A stretch of 64,000 nucleotides of DNA. It comes from Serratia rubidaea (GTDB lineage: Bacteria; Pseudomonadota; Gammaproteobacteria; Enterobacterales; Enterobacteriaceae). The stretch covers positions 310,001 to 374,000 of the forward strand of contig LR590463.1 in NCBI GenBank assembly GCA_901472405.1, given 5' to 3'. Positions 35,124 through 44,224 of this stretch are shown here, in pieces. A program made the translations under genes and the position numbers. The notes below the pieces were generated by a model. The model worked only from the letters and a program-made list of their open reading frames with translations. It did not search any database and was not told the origin of the DNA. Each line of letters starts with the position of its first letter. Position 1 is the first letter of the stretch.

Positions 35124-36008
35124 GGCTTTTACTCCTTGTTATAAGTTGTTAATAATATGTCAACTGATGGTTAAGTATAGTTTGCTATGATTCTTTGTTT
35201 CTTTTTTGCGCGATAGATCACGCAACGAAGATATTGATTTGTAATAGTTACTGGCGGATTGACGGCTAGATCTGCGAGGTTAGGGGAGCTTTCCGAAAGA
35301 GTTGACAGTTTTTGACAATAACCCCGTCCTCAAAATAACGAAAAGACATAAAGAAAGACTGGTTAACAACGCCGTGCGATATTGCTTTGAGCAAAGCTAA
35401 AACTGTTTTGTAATAATATGTAGATTAATATTCCTATCCGGTATTAATTAGCTATAAATTCGCTGAGTTGTCTTTCCTTAAAAACTCAATGCAAAGTAAT
35501 AGTAAAATCACCGCAAGGTATGCAAGAAATCCGGCAGTATCTATAGGGGCTCACCTCTTTGGATAATCACTAATTACCCGCGTTAGCAAATGCAATTTAT
35601 TGTTTTATTATTAGAAATTGTAAGCCGGTGTAAACGGAAGGAAGTTCCAGTCATACGCCTAAATATGCATATTACGTGATGAGTCACGCATTTCCTTATT
35701 GCCGTTAAATTGAACGATTTGTTTGTTTTATGGCTTAATCTATAGTGAATTATGTATTTAATAACAACAAATTATGTTAATGGAAACTTTTTGGAAGCTC
35801 GTTTTTCCCGCTGCGACGCGCTTTTTGCTGGTGAAACAAGGCTTGCAGAGCATGGGCTTCAGATGGTACAGATTTAACCCGCGACACTGACAGGGCAAGT
35901 GAACGTTACATTAAATTAACATAAATCTGTATTGAATTGATTAAGTATTCCATCTGGAGTTGTTGGTAAAAAATACTCCGGAGGAATGCTTTGAGGACTT
36001 TTTTGGGT
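35124..36008. other. AT-rich intergenic region between acs and gltP
   Basis: 885 bases without a supported gene, markedly AT-rich. It must hold the divergent acs and gltP promoters. A CRP-like site TGCGCGATAGATCACGCA lies about 80 nt before acs (near 35208), and two overlapping TTGACA boxes occur at 35302 and 35312. In E. coli the nrf genes occupy this place; nothing like them is seen here. No convincing small RNA recognised. Confidence 0.6.
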
Positions 36009-37327
36009 ATGAGAAGTGTGAAAATCAGCCTTGCTTGGCAAATCTTGATTGCGTTGTTTTTTAGGGGTTGCTGTTGGTGCGATCCTGCATAACCAAACGG
36101 AATCCCGCGAATGGTTTGTTAATAATATTCTTAGCCCCGCCGGGAATATTTTTATCAGCCTGATTAAAATGATTGTCGTGCCAATTGTTATTTCGACGTT
36201 AGTCGTCGGCATTGCCGGCGTCGGCGATGCGAAGAAACTGGGCCGCATCGGGTTGAAAACCATTCTCTATTTTGAGGTGATTACCACCATCGCAATTGTG
36301 GTCGGGCTGACGCTGGCGAATGTGTTCCAACCTGGTCACGGTATCGATATGTCGACGTTGACCACCGTGGATATTTCCCAGTATGAAAAAACCACTGAGC
36401 AGGTGCAGAGTGGCTCTCACAGCCTGGTGAGCACCATTTTGTCGCTGATCCCGTCCAACGTATTCGCATCGATGGCTAAAGGCGACATGCTGCCGATTAT
36501 CTTCTTCTCGGTGCTGTTCGGTCTGGGCCTCTCTTCTCTGCCGAAGGAAACGAAAGAGCCGCTGCTGAACGTCTTTAAAGCGGTGTCTGAAACCATGTTC
36601 AAAGTGACGCACATGATTATGCGCTATGCGCCGGTCGGGGTCTTTGGCCTGATTGCGGTAACCGTCGCGAACTTTGGTTTTGCCTCGTTGCTGCCGCTCG
36701 CCAAGCTGGTGCTACTGGTGTACGTGGCCATCATCTTCTTTGCACTGGTGGTGCTCGGAACGGTGGCGCGGATGTGCAAACTGCGTATTTGGACGCTTAT
36801 CCGCATCCTGAAAGACGAGCTTATTCTGGGCCTATTCCACCGCCAGCTCGGAAACGGTGCTGCCGCGCATTATTGAAAAAATGGAAGCCTACGGCGCGCC
36901 GAAGTCGATCACCAGCTTTGTGGTGCCGACCGGCTACTCGTTTAACCTGGATGGCTCTACGCTGTACCAGAGCATTGCCGCCATCTTTATTGCGCAGCTC
37001 TATGGCATTGAGTTGTCAATTGGTCAGGAAATCGTGCTGGTGCTGACGTTGATGGTAACGTCAAAAGGCATTGCCGGTGTGCCGGGCGTCTCCTTCGTGG
37101 TACTGCTGGCGACGCTGGGCAGCGTAGGGATCCCGCTGGAAGGCCTGGCCTTTATCGCCGGCGTTGACCGTATTCTGGATATGGCGCGTACGGCGCTGAA
37201 CGTTGTCGGTAATGCGTTGGCCGTGTTGGTGGTTGCCAAGTGGGAGCGCCAGTTCGACCGCAGTAAAGCGCTGGCCTATGAGAAAGAATTCCTCTCTGGC
37301 AAAGTTAAAACAGCAAGACAATCTTAA
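36009..37327 (+). CDS. gltP: Proton/glutamate-aspartate symporter GltP (two apparent frameshifts)
   Basis: Dicarboxylate/amino acid:cation symporter (DAACS family). ATG 36009 (MRSVKISLAWQILIALF). One extra T in the run at 36057-36062, and one extra G near 36830. Removing both joins LIALF to LGVAVGAILHNQ and DELIL to AYSTASSETVLPRI, with PTGYSFNLDGSTLYQ (substrate-binding region) following. Corrected length 438 residues, close to E. coli GltP (437). About 8 membrane helices plus two re-entrant loops. Confidence 0.95.
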
Positions 37328-37349
37328 TATTGGACTTCGCTAATTATTA

Positions 37350-37378
37350 AAAAAGCCCGCCATTGGCGGGCTTTTTTT
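37350..37378 (+). terminator. gltP terminator
   Basis: Stem AAGCCCGCC / GGCGGGCTT with loop ATT, followed by seven T. About 20 nt after the gltP stop. Confidence 0.93.
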
Positions 37379-37710
37379 ATGTCTTAACGCCGGTGTTGAC
37401 CTCCCGAGTGTAAAGTTTCTTCAGTAAGCGCTTACTTTAGTTTTTTAATACTGCGGTATCATTTTTTTATCTTTATAAATCATTGTGATTAGAGGGTGTT
37501 GTCAAAAGTTCCCGCTTTTTTTTACTTGCCTTAATCTTCTCCGGCTCTATTTTTAATAAAGGATTAGCCTTCTTGTGGGACGATCCTGCATGACATGAAA
37601 ACGTCATGTATTAGCTTCAAGCCTTTATCGACATCATAAGTTTTTTTTATGTTATTGGCCCTGGGCGGGTAGGTGAAAGCCTGTTTGTCCCCAACAGAGA
37701 GAAGCATGCT
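37379..37710. promoter_or_regulatory. Intergenic region upstream of carbonic anhydrase, with palindromes
   Basis: 332 bases without a gene. It contains a perfect 14-bp palindrome AGTAAGCGCTTACT at 37423-37436, of the central-CG type seen for LacI-family operators, and an inverted repeat CATGAC/GTCATG at 37589-37608. Either could be an operator for the carbonic anhydrase/SulP pair; which protein binds is unknown. Confidence 0.4.
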
Positions 37711-38358
37711 GTGACAATACTCAAACCCCTATTAGCCAGGAATCGCAGCTGGGCGTTGCAACAGCGCCAGCGCAATCCTCATTACTTCCGTAAGCATGTC
37801 GCCGGTCAGCAGCCACACGCGCTGTGGATAGGTTGTTCCGATAGCCGGGTTCCGGCGGAGGTGCTGACCGGCGCACACCCGGGTGAACTGTTTGTACACC
37901 GTAATATCGCCAATATGGTGTTACAGGATGACGATAGCCTGATGAGCGTATTGCAGTACGCGTTGGACTATCTGCACGTCTCCGCGATCGTACTGTGCGG
38001 CCACTATGGCTGCGGCGGCGTACAGGCCGCCGTTAATCTGCCCGATCTGCCGCTGTCGCAGGAGAACAGCGCATTGGCCAGGCGCCTGAAACATCTGCGT
38101 CAGTCGCTGGCGAGCGAACTGCCGCAGTATCAGCAGAGTGAAGAGGAAGAAGCGCAGCGCTTGAACCGCGTGATCGACGCGCACGTGGTGACCCAGTTTG
38201 CCCATCTTGTCGACTGTCCGCCGGTGCAACAGGTTTGGCGACAGGGCCGCCCGCTGGATGTATTTGGCTGCGTTTATGATTTGCATGAAGGGCACCTGAA
38301 GGAGCTGATTCATCAGGACAGTGCGGAGGTGCGTGATGAGCTTAAGCACTCTGCGTAA
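37711..38358 (+). CDS. Beta-class carbonic anhydrase
   Basis: 215 residues from a GTG at 37711, with an AGAGAGAAG RBS. Interconverts CO2 and bicarbonate. Zinc-site residues are visible: C42, D44 and R46 in GCSDSRVP, and H98 and C101 in CGHYGCGG. Similar to the cytoplasmic enterobacterial Can/CynT group, but fused by a 23-nt gene overlap to a SulP transporter, which suggests a joint job in bicarbonate uptake. Intact. Confidence 0.93.
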   Translation: MTILKPLLARNRSWALQQRQRNPHYFRKHVAGQQPHALWIGCSDSRVPAEVLTGAHPGELFVHRNIANMVLQDDDSLMSVLQYALDYLHVSAIVLCGHYGCGGVQAAVNLPDLPLSQENSALARRLKHLRQSLASELPQYQQSEEEEAQRLNRVIDAHVVTQFAHLVDCPPVQQVWRQGRPLDVFGCVYDLHEGHLKELIHQDSAEVRDELKHSA

Positions 38359-39810
38359 TGATATTCCCGCAGGGATCGTCGTGTTTTTGGGTGGCGTTAC
38401 CGCTCAGTCTGGGCATTGCGCAGGCGAGTGGCGTGCCGCCGTTTGTCGGATTACTGACCGGTGTGATTGGTGGTCTGGTGGTCACGCTGCTTAGTCCGTC
38501 GCGTTATGCGGTTAGCGGGCCGGCGGCCGGATTGGTGACCATTATTGTCGGAGCGATGGAAACGCTCGGATCGTTTTCTCTGCTGCTGGTGGCGCTGATC
38601 ATGGCGGGGGTACTACAGCTGATTTTCGGTTTGCTGCGCGCCGGACGCTTTATTTCATTGGTGCCCGGGACGGTGATCCAGGGCATGCTGGCGGCGATTG
38701 GCCTGTTGCTGATCATGCAACAGATACCGGTTGCGTTGGGTTATCAGGGCGAAGAAAGCCTGTCAGGGCTGCTGAGCGCCGGGAGCCAACTGCTGTCTCC
38801 GGCTTCCATCGTCGTGGCGTTGGGCGCGCTGTTTATTCTGTGGGCCTGGACGACGAAACCGGTGAAGCGCATCAAAATGATGACCTATATTCCCGGGCCG
38901 CTGGTGGCCGTACTGTGGGGCGGTTTGGCCGTGGTATTCGGCGAACGCCTGATGCCGGAATTTATGGGTAATATCGCGCGTATTGCTTTGCCCAAGTTCG
39001 ACAGCGTCGACGAATTGGGCGCACAGCTCAGCCGGCCGGGACTGGCAGGGCGCCTGGCGCAACCCTTCCGTGTATGTGATCGCGGTGACGCTGGCGCTGG
39101 TGGCTAGCCTGGAAACCCTGCTCAGCCAGGAAGCGTTGAAAAAGCTCAAATCGCAGACGCCGTCGCCGTCGCCGGATAAAGAAATGCGCGCGCAGGGCGT
39201 CGGGAATATGCTGAGCGGATTTTTGGGCGGTTTGCCGATTACCGCCGTTATCGTGCGCAGTTCGGTCAACGTCAATGCGGGAGCGCGCAGTAAAGTGTCT
39301 ATTTTACTGCACGGCGTGCTACTGCTGCTGTGCGGCGTGTTCTTCAGCGATCTGCTGAATGTTATTCCGCTGGCGAGCCTGGCGGCGGTGCTGCTGTATA
39401 CCGGTTATAAACTGGCCTCCCCGGCGTTGTTTGCCGTGCAGTGGCGGATGGGACTGGCGCATTTCGTTCCGTTTATCGTCACCGTTGGCGGGATTATTGT
39501 CTTCGGCATGCTGGCGGGGATCGCGATTGGTCTGATGGCGCAGGTTCTGTGCAGCACGTATAAAAGCCATCACAATGCGCTGCAGCTGGCGCAGTATGAC
39601 GATCACTATGTGGTGCGCTTTCACCAGAATCTGACCTTCCTGCATAATCCGCGGCTGCAGAGCCTGCTGGCGCAAATTCCGGATAACTGCGTCGTGATTG
39701 CAGAATGCGATAATGCGGAATATATCGATCCTGACGTGCGCGCCATGCTGGCGGACTTTGGCGCCAGTGCGGCAACGCGCGGTATTACGCTGAACCGCTG
39801 GCCGGTGTAG
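38336..39810 (+). CDS. SulP-family anion (bicarbonate or sulfate) transporter, two apparent frameshifts
   Basis: Start ATG 38336 (MSLSTLRNDIPAGIVVF), overlapping the carbonic anhydrase end. One extra G near 38387 and one near 39039 break the frame; removing them gives about 490 residues with LVALPLSLGIAQASGVPPFVGLLTG, the SulP signature region, and later VTLALVASLETLLSQEALKKL. About 10-12 membrane helices. The C-terminal STAS part is short (last 80 residues). SulP members paired with a carbonic anhydrase are generally considered bicarbonate importers; substrate here is inferred. Confidence 0.88.
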
Positions 39811-39880
39811 GCGGATACAGTGATAACGGCATCAGGAGCCTGTTAACCGGGCTGCAGTGGGTTACATCGTGTTAAACAGA

Positions 39881-39915
39881 AAACCCCAGGCTACGTTTTG
39901 CGCAGCCTGGGGTTT
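39881..39915. terminator. Bidirectional hairpin between SulP gene and peptide gene
   Basis: 12-bp perfect inverted repeat AAACCCCAGGCT / AGCCTGGGGTTT with an 11-nt loop. Lies between convergent genes and could end transcription from both sides. Confidence 0.75.
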
Positions 39916-39929
39916 GCTTACCGTTCAGC

Positions 39930-40163
39930 TTACTTGGCTGGACGACGACCGAAGATGCCGCCGAAGATGCCGCTCAGCACGGACAGGCCAGCTTCGATCA
40001 CTTCACCGATGCCGTTACCCAGGTTGGCAGCTGCGTCTTTAGCGCCTTTGATGCCAAAGTTTTCGATCAGCGCACCGATGCCGTTGCCTAATGCTTTTGC
40101 TGCATCAGCAATTGGACCTGCGCCAGAAACGTCCTGTAATTCGACTTTATTTAATTCTCTCAT
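39930..40163 (-). CDS. Small double-glycine-leader peptide (microcin-like)
   Basis: 77 residues from the ATG at 40163, chosen because AAGGA lies 8 nt upstream; two ATGs just upstream are too close to that RBS. The N-terminus MRELNKVELQDVSGAG is a classic double-glycine-type leader (M-R-E-L...E-L..V-S-G-A) of class II bacteriocins and microcins. The predicted mature part (about 62 residues) is Gly/Ala-rich and amphipathic, with two copies of LGNGIG 23 residues apart (25-30 and 48-53), a hydrophobic GLSVLSGIFGGIFG and a basic RRPAK end. No cysteine. No C39-peptidase exporter or immunity gene is recognised in the window. Function unknown; antibacterial or signalling peptide is inferred. Confidence 0.75.
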   Translation of the reverse strand: MRELNKVELQDVSGAGPIADAAKALGNGIGALIENFGIKGAKDAAANLGNGIGEVIEAGLSVLSGIFGGIFGRRPAK

Positions 40164-40597
40164 ATTCATCATCCTTTTATATGACAGGTTTATATTTTTA
40201 ACGTGAAGAAATAAATGGCATCCAAATTAAATTGGCCGGCCAAGCTATTCCGCCGACTACTCTTATCCAATGGGGAATTAAAATCAACAGAAAATACCGC
40301 GCGCATGATATTTTATGATGATTCCTGATATATGGTTGGAAATGTCCTTGTTTTTTCGCTCGGTGACAAATGTGCTTTGTATTTATTTCTGGACTTTAAA
40401 ACATCCTGCCGGTTATATTTTATATAAATATCACGTTAGATGATGGTTTTGTGTTGACGATCTGTTTTTTATAATCTGTGGTTATACTTATATAGAAAAT
40501 ATATTTTCCTGTGAATTTGTTTTAATGAGCGGGATGATTTTGTTGGTTTTTTTATAGTGATACTGCAAAAACAGCTTGGATAATCGAAGGTGCTTGT
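40164..40597. other. Divergent intergenic region between peptide and acyltransferase operon
   Basis: 434 bases, strongly AT-rich, with no gene seen. It must hold the promoters of the divergently read peptide gene and acyltransferase operon. TTGACG at 40455 and TATAAT at 40471 are present but only 10 nt apart, so I do not call a promoter. The base composition differs clearly from the core genes. Confidence 0.5.
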
Positions 40598-42280
40598 ATG
40601 GATACAATCGGCAGGGTTATTGAGGAGTTTTTTCCGGGGCGGGATATTTCTCCTCGCCGGCGTCAGTTAATTAAGTGGGTGTTTGGTGAGGAGAAGATTG
40701 CGCCCGTATTGCAAAAAGCCAAAGGAAAGCAAGGGCTTGATTGGGTTGATTCGGTGGTTGATGCCTTACAGTTGCGCTTTGAGGCACACAGTGGCGATTA
40801 CGATAACATTCCCAGTCAGGGGCCGCTGATTGTCATTGCCAACCATCCTACGGTTATCGATGGTTTGGCATTAATGAGCACAATTTCACGCGTGCGTAAA
40901 GATGTGAAGATAATTGCTAACCATGTATTAACCTTCCTGTTTCCAGCAATAAAAGATATTTCTATCGGCATCAGAAATATGCACGGCAAGATGAGTCACC
41001 GGCAATTTAAAGAGATGAGCGACCACCTGGAAAAAGGGGGCGTTTTGCTTATTTGTCCGGCAGGCCGATTGGCCGGCCTGTCGCTGAGCGGGCTGCGGGA
41101 ATCGGCATGGCATCCGGGTTTTATTCACCTGGCGCGGCGCACCCAAGCGACGTTGTTGCCGGTGCATATTCGCGGTATTAACAGCGTGTGGTACTACATG
41201 GCAGCGCTTGCCTGGCGCCCTCTGTCTAATCTAATGATTTTCCGAGAAATAGCCCGGCACCAGGGCAGCGTGCTGCGCATGAAAATCTGCCGGCCGATCG
41301 CCATTTCAGCCCTCAAGGTGGATAAGGCGCTGGAGGCATTGGCTGCCGACTGCCGGGTCCATCTTTTGAACGTCGGCACGGGTAAACCGGGTTTGGTGTC
41401 TACGCTGCCGGCGCTTGCGGTTCCGGAGCAGCGAAGCCTGCTGGCTAACGCAGTGAGTCGCTGTGAAGTGTTGAAAACGCTGGGTGATGGTAAGCAGGTC
41501 TATCTTTACCGCCATCAGGGCGAGGCGTATTCGCCTATTTTGCAGGAACTGGGGCGGCTGCGTGAAGCCTCATTCCGTGCTATGGAGATGGGCTCCGGTG
41601 AAAAGCGTGATAATGACGCTTACGATCTCGACTATTACCATGTGATTCTCTGGGATCCGCAGGCATTGGAAATTGCCGGCGCCTACCGCATTGTTCCTGC
41701 AGGTGAGCAGATCGCCAGACGCGGTGTGGAAGGTCTGTATAGCTATTCCCTGTTCCACTATACCCCTCCCTTAACGGACGACGTTGCCGAAAGTTTTGAG
41801 GTCGGCCGCGGATTTATTCAGCAGCAATATCAAAAAACCAATGCGCTGGATGCCTTATGGAAAGGTATTTTCTGTTTTTCTCAACGCTACCCCGATTATA
41901 AAAACCTGCTGGGGGTATTAACGATCCCGAAAAGTTATTCTGTTTCGGCACGACGATTGATTATTAATTTTTACCAATGCTATTTCTCCGCGTCGCATCC
42001 GGATGGCTTAATGATGGCAGATAGGCTCTTCCTGGATAGAGAATCCAACTCCCCGTTTTCCGGTAATGACTTTCGCGCCGACTGGAAGCAGTTAAATACG
42101 CTGCTGGATGAGGCTGGGCATCAACTGCCGTGGCCATTTAAACAGATGGCGCGCTGGTTTTATCTTGGCGGTTCAATGCTGGTTGGCTTCAGAGACGACC
42201 AACGCTTTAATTCTATTGCTGGGTTGAGTATTTGCAAACTGGCGTCGCTAAAGAAAAGTTATCAATCCCATTATATTTAA
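40598..42280 (+). CDS. OlsF-like bifunctional acyltransferase (PlsC-like + GNAT-like)
   Basis: 560 residues. N-terminal part (about 60-260) is a glycerolipid acyltransferase fold with the catalytic HX4D at H83-D88 (NHPTVID) and a PAG motif near 154. The C-terminal half (about 300-480) resembles the ornithine-acyl-ACP N-acyltransferase/GNAT group: RLREASFR near 320, a D-rich YDLDYYH near 342 and GAYR at 361. This domain order matches OlsF, the ornithine-lipid synthase described in Serratia proteamaculans and Flavobacterium. First gene of an operon with an HlyD/ABC exporter 64 nt downstream. Start ATG 40598 with GAAGG 8 nt before. Ornithine lipid is the likely product; another acyl acceptor is possible. 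Confidence 0.8.
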   Translation: MDTIGRVIEEFFPGRDISPRRRQLIKWVFGEEKIAPVLQKAKGKQGLDWVDSVVDALQLRFEAHSGDYDNIPSQGPLIVIANHPTVIDGLALMSTISRVRKDVKIIANHVLTFLFPAIKDISIGIRNMHGKMSHRQFKEMSDHLEKGGVLLICPAGRLAGLSLSGLRESAWHPGFIHLARRTQATLLPVHIRGINSVWYYMAALAWRPLSNLMIFREIARHQGSVLRMKICRPIAISALKVDKALEALAADCRVHLLNVGTGKPGLVSTLPALAVPEQRSLLANAVSRCEVLKTLGDGKQVYLYRHQGEAYSPILQELGRLREASFRAMEMGSGEKRDNDAYDLDYYHVILWDPQALEIAGAYRIVPAGEQIARRGVEGLYSYSLFHYTPPLTDDVAESFEVGRGFIQQQYQKTNALDALWKGIFCFSQRYPDYKNLLGVLTIPKSYSVSARRLIINFYQCYFSASHPDGLMMADRLFLDRESNSPFSGNDFRADWKQLNTLLDEAGHQLPWPFKQMARWFYLGGSMLVGFRDDQRFNSIAGLSICKLASLKKSYQSHYI

Positions 42281-42343
42281 AACGGCGTGATTGTTTATCG
42301 AAGGGAATACGCCGACGCGTCTTGGTATATAGGAATGTCTTCA

Positions 42344-43308
42344 ATGAACCTTATTGGTAAGGTTGTGCTGATTGCTGTTTTTTCTTTGCTCTGTTCTGGC
42401 TGTCGGGATTCGTCGTCCGATACGTTTTCCGGCTATGCCAACGGCGAATTCATCTATCTCTCTTATCACGCCAGTGAAAAGATTGAGCAGGTTCTGGTCA
42501 ATAAGGGCGCTTGGGTCGAGAAAGGGCAGACTCTGGCCGCTATGGAGTCTTTTAATGCCGATAATGCGCTGCGCATAGCAGAGAAAAACTATATGGCCGA
42601 ACGCGCTTTGCTGCAGGATTTGCGTTCTGGCGACCGTGATAAAGAGCTGGATGTGGTGCGTGCGCAGTTAACGCGGGCGCGTGCCGCAGCCAAGCTGGCC
42701 AAGCGCCAGCTGGAAAGAAATCAGCCTCTTTATGCCAAACATGTTATCTCCGCCACGGAGTGGGAGAGCATGGAGGCGGATTATGCGCAGAAGAGTGCGC
42801 AGGTTAATGAGCTGTCGCATCAACTGACCGCCAAGGCGTTGCCGGCGCGGCAGGAGCGGATTAACAATCAGTCGGCGCGGGTGGCGTCCGCCAGGCTGCA
42901 GCTGGACAAGGCGCGTTGGGATATGCAGCAAAGCCGGATCGTTGCGCCGCAGTCGGCATTGGTTTATGACGTTATCTACCGTCCCGGCGAGCGTCCCGCC
43001 GCAGGTAAACCCATAATCAGCCTGCTGCCGCCGGAAAATATCAAGGTGCGCTTCTTTGTGCCGGAGACCGGGCTGGCCGCGTTGAGCGTGGATCGCGCAT
43101 CGATATTTTGTGCGACGGCTGCCCGCAGCCGATTGCGGGAACGGTTCACTATATCAGCCCGCAGGCGGAATACTCGCCGCCGGTGATCTACAGCACTGAA
43201 CGCCGTGAAAAATTGGTGTTTATGGCCGAGGCGCGTCCGGAACTGGCGCAGGCGCAGCGGATGAAGATCGGCCAGCCGGTGCAGGTGAGGCTGGTTTCCG
43301 ATGAATGA
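42344..43308 (+). CDS. HlyD-family membrane-fusion lipoprotein (one apparent frameshift)
   Basis: Periplasmic adaptor of an ABC exporter. Start chosen at ATG 42344 (MNLIGKVVLIAVFSLLCSGC), with AGGA 9 nt upstream; LCSGC is a lipobox, so it should be a lipid-anchored adaptor. Biotinyl-lipoyl-like domain (VNKGAWVEKGQTLAAME), long coiled coil (about residues 80-200) and a beta-barrel part follow. One G is missing near 43089; adding it joins AALSVG to SRIDILCDGC and the frame runs to QPVQVRLVSDE. Corrected length 321 residues. Resembles YhiI/YbhG. It overlaps the ABC gene by 8 nt. Confidence 0.88.
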
Positions 43309-44224
43309 TTGGTGCATTGACGTTCACAAACTGAATAAACACTTTGGCGCCAATCACGCGGTGAAGGATTTTTCTTTACGCATTGGCAAAGGCGAGATTT
43401 ATGGCTTTCTGGGGCCGAACGGCAGCGGCAAAACCACCTCGATACGTATGATGTGCGGTTTGCTCACGCCGGATTCCGGCAGCGGTTCCTGCCTGGGGAT
43501 GGATATTTTTACCCAGCGTGAAGCGATTAAGCGGCGCATCGGCTATATGACCCAGCATTTTTCGATGTGGGGCTGTTTAACCATCCGGGAAAATTTATTG
43601 TTCATTGCGCGCCTGCATAATCTTGACCGGCGCAAGCAGCGTATTGAGCGTGTGCTGACGGAGATGGGGTTGGTATCCCGTCAGCATCAGCTGGCAAAGG
43701 TGCTGTCCGGCGGCTGGAAGCAAAGGATGGCGCTGGCCGCCTGTATGCTGCACGAACCCGAACTGCTGTTTCTGGATGAGCCGACGGCGGGTGTCGATCC
43801 CAAGGCGCGACGTGAATTCTGGCAAACGCTGCATCGGCTGTCCGACGCCGGCATCTCCATTTTGGTCAGCACGCACTATATGGATGAAGCGGAGCGCTGC
43901 CATAAAGTGGCTTACCTTTCCTACGGCTCCCTGCTGGCCAGCGGCGCCATTGACGAGATTATCCAGGCGCAAAATCTCACCACGATCCAGGTGCGCGGCA
44001 GGGGGCTGACGGAGCTGGAAAGCCAGCTGCAAACCCTGCCCGAGATCGAGCAGACGGTCATTTTCGGCAATGCGCTGTATGTGACCGCCTGCAACGGCGA
44101 GCGGCTGCACGGTTTACTGACGGCGCGGTTGCCTGCGGGGTATGAGCTGTGCCGGGTGCCGACCCAGCTTGAGGATGCCTTTACCTACCTGATGAAGACT
44201 CGCGATGAAAAAACCAATGATTAA
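43301..44224 (+). CDS. ABC transporter ATP-binding protein
   Basis: 307 residues. Walker A GPNGSGKTT at 38-46, signature LSGGW at 135-139 and Walker B LLFLDEPTAGVD near 155-166. The CcmA/YbhF-like group that works with ABC-2 permeases. It has a single nucleotide-binding domain, so it should dimerise. Translationally coupled on both sides (8-nt overlap with the adaptor gene, 20-nt overlap with the permease gene). Intact. Confidence 0.93.
   Translation: MNDWCIDVHKLNKHFGANHAVKDFSLRIGKGEIYGFLGPNGSGKTTSIRMMCGLLTPDSGSGSCLGMDIFTQREAIKRRIGYMTQHFSMWGCLTIRENLLFIARLHNLDRRKQRIERVLTEMGLVSRQHQLAKVLSGGWKQRMALAACMLHEPELLFLDEPTAGVDPKARREFWQTLHRLSDAGISILVSTHYMDEAERCHKVAYLSYGSLLASGAIDEIIQAQNLTTIQVRGRGLTELESQLQTLPEIEQTVIFGNALYVTACNGERLHGLLTARLPAGYELCRVPTQLEDAFTYLMKTRDEKTND

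Noticed and set aside
40455..40476. TTGACG and TATAAT as a promoter for the acyltransferase operon
   Set aside because: The spacer is only 10 nt, too short for sigma-70.
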